Assembly: GCA_032164245.1 (NCBI GenBank)
Contig: JAVMKO010000003.1
Coordinates: 68,704,390-68,768,389, forward strand
Length of the DNA: 64,000 bases
Direction: 5' to 3'
Source of the DNA: Sternotherus odoratus
Lineage: Eukaryota > Chordata > Testudines > Kinosternidae
The position numbers and the translations under genes were made by a program. Under the pieces are notes generated by a model, which saw only the letters and a program-made list of their open reading frames with translations, was not told where the DNA came from and made no database searches. This document shows positions 1-10,555 of this stretch, in pieces; positions within the stretch are counted from its first letter, which is position 1; each line of letters opens with the position of its first letter.

Positions 1-975
1 AAATGAAACTAGACTAAACAAAATAAAGACAAGTAAAGCAGCACAACAGAACCAGAAGACATGATTTGAAGCCAGAATAAATGTTTTAAGGGATTAAACT
101 TTCACTATAGGATAATCTTTCCAACAAATGTAAGTGTGTCACATTTCCATCATCCATAAACGTTTCCATTTGCTTTGTATTAAATTCCTGATGTCATGTA
201 CTCGATAAAGTGTGAGCTATCCATTTCATCCTGTCATGGGGGCACTGTCTTTCAAATGACTTCAATGCCATTAATCAGTAGCTCTCAAACCTAACATACC
301 AGTTGTTGTTTTTTTTGTGGTGATCTGTTCCAGTTTATGTAAAATTATAGACTATGCAATTTTAAGTTTTTGCATTGTATAGTTTTATAAGAAGAAACCA
401 TTGGCTCTCTGTGTACTTTTTTTTCTCTATTTTCATCTGCTCTCTAGGGCTTAAGTATATTAAGGAACAACTGTTAAAACATATTTAAATTAGATATTTG
501 ATGAGCAGTTGAGGATTGATACTGCAAACATTTATGCACATGAATATCTTTACTTAATGATACCGAAAGCAGAATTTGGTGAACGTGTTTTCCGCAAGTA
601 ATCACAATAGTAATTTTTTCACACATAATCACAGTTGTAAATAAAACCATAATTCCGATCTGTGTAGAAATCACTTTTGTATATATTGGTTAAAATCTAA
701 GTATTTATTATCTTTCAATAAAAGAAAAAGGCTTGGGACGCTTTTAGTGTATGCAACTGGACCAATTCACCTTGACACCATCCATTTGTATTTAAATTAC
801 TATAGTTATAGTACACTCAGTTTGAGTCAAAACTATAGCAGACCCTACCTATGAGTGTAGCTGTAAGGTAATTTTTTTATGTGAGCCATCTTATTCACAG
901 GAACCATTTTATTCTTACGCGCTATTTTTGCAATCCCTATTTACATTTGACAGTCATATTATTTCTCAGTCACCT

Positions 976-1037
976 GCTTTATCTATGTCTCTGCTATATA
1001 ATAATAAAATATTATATAGCAGAGACATAGATAAAGC
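976..1037. repeat. Perfect 27-bp inverted repeat with 8-base loop
   Basis: The arms 976-1002 and 1011-1037 are exact reverse complements, with the 8-base loop aataaaat. The arm starts gctttatctatgtctctgc. No target duplication is evident. It could be a short palindrome-forming MITE or a local inverted duplication. Confidence 0.95.
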
Positions 1038-1097
1038 TACTTAGGGAACATAGAGAAATGATTGAAAATGTGTGAATAAAAAACCAAGAAAATTAAA

Positions 1098-1141
1098 AAA
1101 AATATTTTTGACTTTTTTTTTTAAAAAAATCAAAAATATTA
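1098..1141. repeat. AT-rich imperfect inverted repeat
   Basis: The arms around aatatttttgactttttt and aaaaaaatcaaaaatatt pair with about one mismatch, 60 bp beyond the perfect hairpin. It is simple A/T-rich sequence, so chance formation is possible. Confidence 0.6.
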
Positions 1142-1345
1142 AACAAAATATTGACTAGCTCTACTTAAAAAACTCTCTCACAAACTGTGATTTAATCCCT
1201 GGCACATATGACTTTACAGTGATTTGTTAATGTGTATCTATAATCAGTATATATAATGTCACTATGTTGTCTGTTTACCCATTTAACTGTGTGACTAGCA
1301 GCCCTTAAAATAAATACAGTACAGTCTGTGTTAGTTAAAATTTAC

Positions 1346-1494
1346 CAGTCCAACTGGTCAGCAAGTCTTTGAAGCTCCTGAGCATATTCCATAGCCTTCT
1401 GCACCAAATCATCATCAAATCGAGACAAATTGGCTAGTTTTTCTTGTAATTCCTTTTTAGCGCCATCTATTTCTGCATAGAACCCCGACACATT
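1346..1494 (-). CDS. LAMA4: LAMA4 exon: coiled coil (NVSGFYAEIDGAKKEL...)
   Basis: 149 bases (49 codons + 2). It reads NVSGFYAEIDGAKKELQEKL and continues to QKAMEYAQELQRLADQLD, a helical laminin domain I/II segment. NVS is a possible glycosylation site. The acceptor is ttgtttag and the donor is GACTG|gtaaat. The next downstream exon is beyond base 1. Confidence 0.96.
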
Positions 1495-2899
1495 CTAAAC
1501 AAAATATGGAAGGAGAGAAAGAATCTGAAAATAGTACCAAAAATATCTTCTTTACTCTTAACAGTGCAGGTTTTTCTTTGGTATATTAGGTATCATATAT
1601 TTCGACTATGATATATTTTAACAGATGAAAAAAGAGGGAAGTTGAAAAGGAGGCAAAACACAGATGAGGTCAAGGTGATTGAATGGGAGGAGTGAGAAGA
1701 GTGAGAAAAATATGCCAAAATATCACAGACAGAGGGACAATGGATAGATACATAGGACATCACCACATTTGAGAGATGGCCTTATCTGCCATTACCTTTG
1801 CTGATATTAGTGCCACAGTGATCAGCGGAAATCATCTGAAATCAAGCCTTAATAGGTGGGATAAAAGAGATAGTTCGTACTCCACTGATCTGCACTTGAA
1901 GGGCTTTTCCCATCTGGATCCACAGCACAGAATGAGGGGAGAGCTGGGCTCATCCACATTTGTGGCATTGTCTATCTGTCCCCCTACATGAGGGACCTTT
2001 GCACTCCCAGCAGACTGTAACCATAAAGGTAATGCAGCCTCAGGCTTATTATGTCTTCTGCATAGCCCCTTTGGGGTTGCCAGTTGCAGCTGTTGCCATA
2101 GGGAAGTCTTGCTGCTAGTGTAGTTCCTACAGATTGAATTCCCTGGGTTCTGCTAGGGTTGGGGACATATTCTGAACCCTTTTCTGCAGAGGGACACTGA
2201 TGGGATTACGTGGAAGAATTCTCATGGAGGTTTCTTTGCAAAAAGACAGTTTCTGTGGCTCTTCTTAAATTAGAAAGAAAAAAAATCATGGTTAGAGAAT
2301 CCTATCTGCAAAGAAACCTCTTATAGTGACAGGCTGATGGGAGCCTTACTAATGGGCATGGTAGCATGGATTCAGAAGACTGTGACTACCAATAGTTCAT
2401 GAGTGATTCTTTAGAGTGCCCATGGCTAAGGACAAGTAACATCTCTGTCTCAGCCATAGCTCTTCTGGACAGCCATATAAAATGCTTCTACAAAAGGTCC
2501 AACATAAGACAGATCTGCAACCATCTCCTCTACAGTATGTAAGCCACCTGCTTAAAATCTTGTAGATCAACATTAAACCACAATTGGTCTTGGTGTGCAA
2601 GATACAAGTATGGAACAAAACAGTGAGTTAAGAGCCTCTTCTAACAGCAAATAAGCTGCTTGACACTCATTTTCATACCACTTCCCTTCCTGCAATTTGT
2701 TGCATTTATACTTAACAATTAAGAGAGAAAAACAAATGGTAAACACCTGTTGTATGAAATATTTGCCAGGTAACTGGAGTACAAATAGGGCCACATGTAC
2801 ATATTGTATCACAACACAAAAAAAGATTATGCTTACGGCAGGTCATGTTTTTGGGTTTTTTTTCTTATTTTGCTGTGCTGTTGTTGTTGTGTGGGATTC

Positions 2900-3240
2900 T
2901 TTTCGTTAAACCAGTTTATCAATGAAAAGTGACAATTCAACCAAAATGAAAAAATTCTTTCAGTTTTTTTTGTTAAAAAAGAAAAGAAAAGAAATAACCA
3001 GAATGAAAAATTTCCACCAAAATTTTGGTCAAAAGTTTCCATTTCTATAAAAAATGGAATCTGATTTTTTTTCGGGAAAAGTTCTTCAGTGTTTGGCTTT
3101 CAGAAACCTCATCTTACTTTGCTTCAGGTTTTCATAAAAAAGACAAAAAAATTCCAGAAAATGTTAAAAACAACTCTTCTCACAAAATAATTGGCATTTT
3201 CCAACCACCCTACACTATTTTCAGCATTGAAACAAAAAGG
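2900..3240. repeat. Diverged interspersed repeat (ttttggtcaaaagtttcc type)
   Basis: The sequence is dominated by A/T words such as aaattttggtcaaaagtttc and attccagaaaatg. Similar text occurs near 25105-25445 and 38400-38540 in this window, so it is probably an old dispersed family. The class is not determined. Confidence 0.45.
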
Positions 3241-3745
3241 ATCAACCTGTTTTGCACCATGAAACATTAATCCTCACTTCCTCACTCCACTGCTCCACAA
3301 AGCAACTGACTTTTAAGAGGATTTGTAGATTGGGTATATAAACATCAAATTCCAACAACTGCTTATTTCTAAGTTGAGATTCAGGGTCTTTATCCTGTTC
3401 CTGTCTTCTGCCTGAAATGGACAAGGGCGTTCGTGTGGGGCTTTTTCTTTAACAGGCAGAACATTTCTCTGCTCAGTGCATCTTCTGGCCTCTTGACTGG
3501 GCATCCCTTGTGAAGTAACTGAGAAATGCACGACAAAAGGCTTAACTTAAATCTATCCCTAATAAGGTGCTATTAAAATAATATCATTTTTCTGTGGCAG
3601 TAAAATTTCATTACAAATATTTTGACTGTGGCAGAAATGATTGGGTTTTATTGGAAAATTTCTCTACTAGTGTAGAAGCCCGTGTACACGGGCCAAAGTG
3701 CTTAATCCTGTTTGTCCGGGCCGTCTCTACGGCTCGCGGCGGCAT

Positions 3746-4155
3746 CCCCCCCGGCCATACAGCACCCTGTATAACCCCCCCATATAACTTGTTCATCCCC
3801 CCCCCCCGGCCATACAGCACCCCATATAACCATCCCCCCCCGGCCATACAGCACCCCATATAACCCCCCATATAACCTGTTCATCCCCTCCCGGCCATAC
3901 AGCACCCCGTATAACCTCCCCCCCCATATAACCTGTTCATCCCCCCCTGGCCATACAGCAGCCCGTATAACCCCCCCCATGTAACCTGTTCATCCCCCCC
4001 CCCGCCCCGGCCATATAGCCCCCCATATAACCCCCTCATATAACCTGTTCATCCCCCCACCGGCCATGTAGCACCCCGTATAACCTCCCCCCCATATAAC
4101 CTGTTCATCCCCCCCTGGCCATACAGCACCCCGTATAACCTCTCCCCCATATAAA
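3746..4155. repeat. C-rich minisatellite inside the Helitron
   Basis: There are about eight diverged units of roughly 35-60 bp. Most carry ggccatacagcaccc, then tataacc, a C-run, catataacctgttcatc and another C-run. Copy length differs mainly in the C-runs and one unit lacks its second half. Helitrons commonly carry such tandem blocks. Confidence 0.9.
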
Positions 4156-4484
4156 CACTCCCCATGCCAGGCTCCTCACTTCAGACCCCCCTCCCTGGCC
4201 CAAGGCCCCCCTGTACCCTGCACTCCACCCCCCACAGCCGGCTCAGGCCCTGCGCCACCCTAGCAAAGGCACAACGCTCCGTAGCGATGGGGAAAGCGGG
4301 GCCCGCGGGCCGGCTCTGGAGCCTCACCGGCATCCTGAGCGAGTCCCTGCGGGACGGCTCTGGTCCGCACCCAGCTTCTCCGCCCGAGGGGGAAGGGCAG
4401 GCACCGTGTAACCCTGACCCTGCTACAGTGTAGCAATAACAGGGGCGCTACAGCTGCGGCGCCTGCTCCTCCCGGCCCCGCCTC

Positions 4485-4634
4485 CACGTGCGAGTGACTC
4501 AGCGCCCAGGTAACCCCCGCGCCATGCGGAGATGTTTGTCCGGGCCGTCTCTGCAGCAGCGCACGCACGGTGGCCATTTTGTGCCGCCGAACTACAACGC
4601 CCAGCATGCTGTTCGTCCGGGCCGTCTCTACGGC
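4485..4634. promoter_or_regulatory. CpG-rich block with promoter-like motifs in the Helitron
   Basis: actacaacgcccagcatgc (4591-4609) differs by little from the ZNF143/SBS motif of vertebrate CpG promoters. tggccattttgtg (4571-4583) holds a reverse-strand YY1-like AAAATGGC. gtgactcagc near 4494 is an AP-1/MARE-like site. The grouping looks like a captured host promoter. That is inference, since no captured gene is recognised. Confidence 0.45.
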
Positions 4635-4778
4635 GCATGATGGCTTTGGACAAACATCCTCTGGCCTTTTATTATATAGGATGTAGAAAGTGTTCTACAG
4701 ATTTGATGTTTTGAATACATGACTTGTTAAAAATAAAAAAGCATGGCATTTAAACAGGTCATACAATCAGGCACCTAC

Positions 4779-4895
4779 CTTTATCACATCACTTAATTCT
4801 GTGCTGAATTCTTGTGGCCCTGTTAAAGTATCTATGGCACTTAGCAGAATACTGCTCACATCATCAGCTTGCTCCCTCACCTTCTCTTGTTGGTT
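4779..4895 (-). CDS. LAMA4: LAMA4 exon: coiled coil (NQQEKVREQA...)
   Basis: 39 codons, phase 0 at both ends: NQQEKVREQADDVSSILLSA then DTLTGPQEFSTELSDVIK. This segment is less conserved than its neighbours, but it aligns in place and phase with the domain II stretch of LAMA4. The acceptor is tttctgcag and the donor is AAAG|gtaggt. The Helitron at 3667-4681 ends only 97 bp from this donor. Confidence 0.9.
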
Positions 4896-5696
4896 CTGCA
4901 GAAAAAAATAAATCCACATCAGAAATGTTTTGTGTCTTGGTAAAGTGCAGTGTTAATGTTCTCTGGAATGTTGTTTATATGAACACTACAGTAATACTGG
5001 TAAAATAAATAAACAGATGACATTAATTAAATGGGAAAAAAGCTAAGACCAAGTTAAGTTGCATATTATAATAAGACATTTTCAGTTTGGCTTGTCCTCC
5101 TGGAAGACTAGGGTCCTTATTTACAAAAATAAATTTAATTGTATATTACAGTTTGAGCAATTATTGGAATGGACAACCCTTACTACACCATCAAAACAGT
5201 TCTCTGGCAGTACAAAGAGAAATAAAATATGGACTTTTCACAGTGTCATGTAGGCTAGTTTGGAATGGAAGGTATTTTTCTACAAATTAGAAATCTGTTT
5301 TCCATAGCAATAATAGAAGTAATGTGAATGTTCTCCTTGGTACAGCATCTGCCTTAATTGTGGAAAGTAATGAAACTCAAACAATGGTTAAAAGCAAAGA
5401 ACAATTATGACCACATCCAACGTACTTCAGCCTTCACTTCATGAATATGAGATAAGCCGCAGATCTGCTTCTGCACGGTAATTATAAAACAAAGGAAGAG
5501 AGGAACAAAGGAGACGCTGTACATGAGAATTCCAAGCTATAGAGCAATTCACAAAAACCGAATGCCTGATTTTATATTTAATCCTTAGACACATCCTTAG
5601 CTACATACTTTTTAGCAATAATAAAAGTCAGAAAGGAAGAATAAAACAATGATCTGATTCATTGTGCTGTTCTCCTGTACATTTGTTTAAAACAAG

Positions 5697-5926
5697 TAAT
5701 AATAAAAATAATAATAATAAATGGAGATATACCAATCTCCTAGAACTGGGAAGACCTTGAAGGTCATCAAGTCCAGTCCCCTGCCTACACTAGCAGGATC
5801 GAGTACTGTCCCCTGACAGATTTTTTTTTTTTTTTGCTCCAGATCCCTAAATGGCCCCCTCAAGGATTGAACTCACAACCCTGGGTTTAGCAGGCCAATG
5901 CTCAAACCACTGAGCTATCCCTCCCC
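5697..5926 (-). mobile_element. tRNA-derived SINE with CR1-like tail
   Basis: On the minus strand the head reads gggatagctcagtggtttg (A-box) then gttgtgagttcaatcc (B-box). A body follows, then tgatgaccttcaaggtc and an (ATT)n tail. The tail resembles CR1 3' ends, as in the turtle Pol III SINEs thought to be mobilised by CR1. This is a SINE, not a functional tRNA gene. Confidence 0.8.
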
Positions 5927-6594
5927 CCAAAATACATGTATCTGGTGTTTCTTTTCCTATAACATCTCTCAAGTCCACCAGTTCCACAGCATCCCTACCA
6001 CTAAAACCCTTGGACTGACCTTAGAAATCTCCTTTTTACCAAGAAACCATCTCTTTCTAGGAATTCCTACATCTTATCTTGCCCATTTTATTTAATACCA
6101 AATGCTGTGATTTAAAACTGGTTCCTGTGACCATGTTGTTCCTCTCTTTGATCATCTATGTTGGTTTTTTCTTATCTTCGACATCAAGTTCAAGTTGCCA
6201 ATACCAAGAGTTCAAAAATCATGAGTTGGAATAAAAATATATATATTAAAAAAATAGCACATGAGACTGGCCTAAAAATCATGAGGTTTTAAAAAAGCAA
6301 CACAACAAATCATGTTTTTTGGTTGCTGTCTGGTTTTTGAACTCCTCCGTCCACCCCCAATATTGTGTGACAATTAAAGGGTGAAAATTCATCCTTAAAC
6401 ACATACAAACTGGACACACAAATCTGTAGGCAACAACTCCCTTCTGTGGCTGTTCCCGGCCTAGTGCCTTCCCTGCCTCCCACTGCCCAGAGGCCTTGCT
6501 ATTTATTCCCTGGCTCTCCACTGACAGCTATCTCCTGTCTCTAGCCTGCAGGAGAGGGGGCTTTCCTTGGAATTTACTTCCAATTTCTCCCTTC

Positions 6595-6895
6595 CTAGGG
6601 TATGTCTTCACTACCCGCTGAATCGGCGGGTAGCCATCGATCTTCTGGCGATCGATTTCTCGCGTCTGATGAGGACGCGAGAAATCGATCGCTCGCGGCT
6701 CCCCCGTCGACTGATTAACTCCAGCTTGCCGGGAGGCACAAGCTGGAGTCGACATGGGAGCGCGCCGCTGACCGCCGCCGCCGTGGGGATGGACGGTAAG
6801 TCGGCTGCAGATACGCAAACTTCAGCTACGTGATTCACGTAGCTGAAGTTGCGTATCTGCCGTCGATCCCCCCCCGTAGTGGAGACCAGCCCTAG
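6595..6895. mobile_element. Multi-hairpin MITE
   Basis: The ends ctagggtatgtcttcactac and gtagtggagaccagccctag are inverted repeats (about 16 of 20 matching). Inside are three further hairpins: a perfect 18-bp pair (6649-6666 with 6674-6691), one around actccagcttg/caagctggagt, and a near-perfect pair spanning 6807-6860. It has no coding capacity, and the target duplication is unclear. Confidence 0.8.
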
Positions 6896-7084
6896 ACTGT
6901 GAATGTGTGTGTGAAGAGTGGGTGTTTGAGGCTGCTGCTGCCACCAAGACTGGAAGTGGCAGTAGCCTTGCACCTGCTCTGTGGTGCTGTTGGCTGTGGT
7001 TGTGGTGCAGTTGGCTACCTTGCTACTGCAGACAGCCTTCAGGACATATGCCTCTAGTGGGCAAACTATGAAACTACAAGAATC

Positions 7085-7268
7085 AGAGACGTAGCCGTGT
7101 TAGTCTGGAATAGCAGAAGTGACAAAGAGTCCTGTGATACCTTCTTTAAGGTGCCACAGGACTCTTTGTCACTTCTAAAACTACAGACTGCTTAGTCTAC
7201 TGGTTAGTCTCTAAGGTGTCACAAGTCTTCCTCGTCCTATTTACAGATACAGACTAACACGGCTGCTA
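7085..7268. mobile_element. Inverted pair of Penelope-like 3' ends
   Basis: A minus-oriented end (cgtagccgtgttagtctgg, agaagtgacaaagagtcc) meets a plus-oriented end (aaggtgccacaggactc, cagactaacacggctgc). The arms 7115-7143 and 7148-7176 pair at 27 of 29 positions. The same words recur at 12355, 26307, 38705 and 63640. Confidence 0.7.
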
Positions 7269-7623
7269 ATCTTAAACCAGTCTGAAACTACAGACAGCTC
7301 TCAAATTCCTGAGCTGACTGTGTTTTATCATGAGACTGCAAGAGTTACCCCCAAATGGGCCAAAGCCATCACGTTTGCGATAAAATCATGAATGCTGGCG
7401 ACACCAAGACTCTCATCCTCACTCTCAAGGCATCATTCCTGAATACTTTATTTGAATCTTACTTCAAGAGGTTCTTTGCACCTCTTCAATGCATGCTCCA
7501 AACAGCCTCACTCTCTTTATTCAAATTGCTCTTTAAATAATTTACTAGGTATAGAATGTATTTAAAATAATTAAACCCCAACTCCTGGAAATGTGGATCT
7601 TAATCTGAACGCACGTGTGCATG

Positions 7624-7654
7624 TCTGTGTGTGTGTGTGTGTGTGTGTATGTGT
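7624..7654. repeat. (TG)n microsatellite
   Basis: About 15 tandem TG units with one interruption. Confidence 0.95.
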
Positions 7655-8065
7655 ACACACCACTGCCTCCTGTTGAATGGAACAAAAATTGCTTTGTTTT
7701 CGTATAGGCCCTATACCTATAATACTTAAAGGAAATTCTCCTTTAGTTACAATGAGGGGGCCTTATGTTTCTGAAACCGGAAGATCTGGGTTGTGTCCTG
7801 ATTAATCCCATTAAATTAAGAGTAGCTACATTGTGCAATGAAGGGTGAACCATGAAATCATTGCCATGGGTTTATTGCAATGTATCTCAGATATGTTTAA
7901 GCTGTCAAGCCTGTGGCTTGGTTAGCTCCCAGGGGCAGAGACCATGTCTTCATCCTCTAGAGCTCTGGAGAGCAGCTGACTTTTATTAGCACTTACATAG
8001 CTTACATTTAGACTAAAAGTGCCAAATTCATGCTGCAGAATGGACCAATTTACACTATTCACTGT

Positions 8066-8200
8066 GGTCATATGAGAAAACAGAAACACAGGAAGGTAGA
8101 GAACTTACCTAAAATGACACACTTTATCAACTGCAGAGATGGGAATAGCATCCAGGAGTCCTGACTTCCATTTCTGTGTTAGCCATTAGATAGCAAGCCC
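8066..8200 (-). repeat. MIR-like SINE fragment
   Basis: Words such as gagaaaacagaaacacaggaagg and gagatgggaatagcatccagg match, in reverse, the MIR core (paying-down of the count 'cagagctgggattcaaac' region). It is strongly diverged. Confidence 0.4.
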
Positions 8201-8367
8201 TCTGGTGATGATAACATCAAACCACAACACAGAAACTCACACAGAGGAAAAGTTCTGCAGTTATTTCTGTAGCTACACATTCTTAGAATCCAACATTTAA
8301 AATGTCTCTCAGTGAAAATGTGTTGCTCACAGACCACACTTATAGTATTCATGCTGCTGTACAGTAC

Positions 8368-8561
8368 CTCATTCTCTTGGAGTTTGACAATGTTTTTCTT
8401 ATTTGTATCCTCCGTTTGCCTGACATAGTCTTGAGCCTGGTCCAGAGCTTCCTGTAAGTCTGACAGCTTCATGTTATAGTCACTGAGCTGGTCCAATACG
8501 ATGGGAAACAGAGATCTGGTGTCATTATACCTCAGCTGCCACTCTTCAACCTGCCTTAGTA
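8368..8561 (-). CDS. LAMA4: LAMA4 exon: coiled coil (VEEWQLRYND...KLQENE)
   Basis: 194 bases (2 + 64 codons). It contains RYNDTRSLFPIVLDQLSDYN and KLSDLQEALDQAQDYVRQTE, almost the same as in other vertebrate LAMA4 proteins. NDT is a sequon. The acceptor is ctctcag and the donor is GAG|gtactg. Confidence 0.97.
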
Positions 8562-9740
8562 CTGAGAGAGGAGTCAGTGGTTGTTGATTAATTTTTCTGA
8601 ATTCCTTTGTTCTCTCCCTTCATAACATGAGTTACCAATCTTTCTACATGTGACTTTCCAAAAAGTTCAAGATCAAGGTATGCTTTTTCTGATGGAGTTT
8701 AGATATACCAGAATCAGACCAACTTCATGACTTGAGTGCCTGTCCTTAATCAGGGATCAGTAAAAACATATTTGCTCGCAGAGAACTTGGACACTTAGCT
8801 AGATTTTATTTCTAACTATTCTTTTGAATGGGGAAAAAAAACTTCTCACTTTAACTTCCTTATCATAAAAAATTCAAATTACAGTGACTTATTAAAGAAT
8901 GGGCAGGATTGTTTTTTGTTTGTTTACAGTCTCATCTAACTAGTCCATACTAGTACTTATTGTCTTACCCTTCAGGGTGCAATATTCCCAAAATGACCTA
9001 GGCCAGGCTGGAAATAATAATGAGCTAATTGTGGCTCTGATTTACCACTATGACTCCCGCTTTATGCTGGTGAACCCCACGGAAATCAATGGAGTTACCC
9101 TGGCCTCCGGTTGGAGGCACACAGCATGTGTCTACACTGCAGCTGGAGATATAATTTCCAGATGCATATACACTGGATTAGATCAAAGTAGTGTACTAAA
9201 AGTAGCCATGGCGACATAGATGGTGGCATGGGTTAGCCATCCTAGTACACACCTATCTTCTCGGATGGGATTGTACTTAGTTGGCTGGCCCAGGCCCCTA
9301 ACCACACCATGGTGGCTATTTTTAGCATGCTTACTTGACCAAAGATAGTGCAAGTACATCTACCTGTGTTGGAAATTATACCTCCAGCTGCAGTCTAGAT
9401 ATATTCATAGTGGTGAATCAGGCCCCATGTAAGTCTACATAGTCCTCATTTTGACAAACACTGGCTTAATCTAACTTTTCCCATTTTTTCATGTTTGTTT
9501 TTCCTTTTTCAATCAGCAGTCTTGGGAAAGTGGCAAGGTGGCATGGCACAATCACCTTTGTATCCTTAAGCCATGAGTAGTCCAGCTGGCCAGCCACTAC
9601 AGTCAGCTTCTATGAGCAGATTCTTCACATAGATTCAGCATCGCTGGTTACCATGGTCTGATTACTACTGGAATATTGTTTGTTATACTGTGTCTTTCCA
9701 TGAGAATAAACACTCAGATAGATGGAGACCTAAAACTCAC
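8562..9740 (-). other. LAMA4 intron containing a palindromic MITE
   Basis: This 1179-bp intron is about one quarter occupied by the inverted-ended repeat at 9122-9411. The rest (8562-9120 and 9420-9740) shows no coding potential or recognised repeat. Confidence 0.55.
9122..9411. mobile_element. MITE with ~30-bp inverted ends
   Basis: The left end tgtctacactgcagctggag continues to ataatttcc. The right end ggaaattatacctccagctg continues to cagtctagat. They are inverted repeats at roughly 85%. There is no coding sequence. It is related in style to the repeats at 22990 and 39018. Confidence 0.75.
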
Positions 9741-9908
9741 ACTCTTGTGCAGCATCAGCCTCATGATCAGCAAGCTGCCTCTGCCTGGTGAAAGGCTTGC
9801 GATGCTGGATTTCCCTCAGCATCTCCTCAGCCAAGTTCAGCTTCTGAATTATATCTTCGGTGCTCAGCTCATGCTGGATTCCATAGTACTTCATCTTGCT
9901 GCTGATTT
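9741..9908 (-). CDS. LAMA4: LAMA4 exon: coiled coil (ISSKMKYYG...ADAAQE)
   Basis: 168 bases (2 + 55 codons + 1), beginning EISSKMKYYGIQHELSTEDI and ending in a strongly acidic ADHEADAAQE. The residue order matches the LAMA4 coiled coil. The acceptor is gtcctcag and the donor is GAGT|gtgagt. The T joins TA of the next exon to make Leu. Confidence 0.97.
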
Positions 9909-10409
9909 CTGAGGACAAAGGAACAGATTGTCACACCAACAAAGTTACAGTGAAGTGAACTTCTTTGGAACACTTTTGTCCCTAGGGCCCTGGTCTTAAT
10001 CCAGATCAGGTTGATGGTGCATGAAATGGGGATGACAGAGTAGAGCTGACACTGATCGTTCTGTCCACTAACTTCAGAAACAACGTCTTATGATTTAGTC
10101 TATTTACACCATGTTTCAGAGTATGTTTATCAGATTGTCACAAATGTTTCCCAGCGCCTACATATTAATCCACATTTGGATTTTCTTTCCTGCTAAACTA
10201 TCTTTAGCAATCCACAAACTTCCACCACAATTCCCCTTAATATGTCAGAACCATTTGCGTGTACATAGCACAAATGATTCTGGGCAATCAACAAGAAAAT
10301 TTACACGTGTCAGCTCAGCCCTCGCCAAGTCCCTGACAAATACATACCAAGTACAGCATCAGGGCACCCTATCTCTGTCAGGGAGGGGGAATAACAAATG
10401 GTCTGTGGA

Positions 10410-10555
10410 GGCAGACAAAAAAAGGAGGCATACAAGAGAAGAGGATAAAAATACAAGAGAGAAAGGAGAGAAAGAAAAGGATAGATGGGAGAGAGCAAAA
10501 GGAGAAAAAAAGATAAATGGAAAAAGGGACAGAAGGAAAGGGTTGAAAGATTAAA
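10410..10555. repeat. Polypurine tract
   Basis: The plus strand is almost all A/G for about 145 bases (ggagagaaagaaaaggatag and similar), with rare pyrimidines. It may come from an old low-complexity expansion. Nothing suggests coding. Confidence 0.8.

Larger units (their letters stand above)
1..1345 (-). other. LAMA4 downstream intron (partial), with hairpin repeats
   Basis: This is AT-rich sequence with no laminin-like codons on the minus strand. The only structure I see is two inverted repeats (976-1037 and 1098-1141). The rest appears to be ordinary intron. Confidence 0.6.
3667..4681 (-). mobile_element. Non-autonomous Helitron, 1015 bp
   Basis: Read on the minus strand it starts TCCTATATAATAAAAGG and ends with the palindrome GCCCGTGTACACGGGC, seven bases, then CTAG. 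It is preceded by A and followed by T. These are the textbook Helitron marks: 5'-TC, a hairpin near the 3' end, CTRR-3', insertion in AT and no target duplication. No replicase/helicase coding is visible. Inside are a C-rich minisatellite, a CpG-rich block and three copies of a sequence containing gtccgggccgtctct. Confidence 0.85.
1495..4778 (-). other. LAMA4 intron carrying a Helitron
   Basis: This 3284-bp intron has an AT-rich old repeat (2900-3240) and the Helitron (3667-4681). The stretch 1500-2890 contains no recognisable gene or element. Confidence 0.6.
4896..8367 (-). other. LAMA4 intron with SINE, MITE and Penelope ends
   Basis: This 3472-bp intron contains a tRNA-headed SINE (5697-5926), a multi-hairpin MITE (6595-6895), inverted Penelope ends (7085-7268), a (TG)n run (7624-7654) and a MIR-like piece (8066-8200). 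No gene-like sequence is visible in 4900-5690, 5930-6590 or 7270-8060. Confidence 0.6.

Noticed and set aside
474..674. Short frame on the minus strand past the last exon
   Set aside because: It does not resemble any laminin segment and has no splice sites in phase.
3746..4155. CRISPR array
   Set aside because: The repeats have no unique spacers of regular length and the context is a vertebrate intron. It is a minisatellite.
5850..5926. tRNA-like head
   Set aside because: It is continuous with a SINE body and CR1-like tail, so it is not a tRNA gene.
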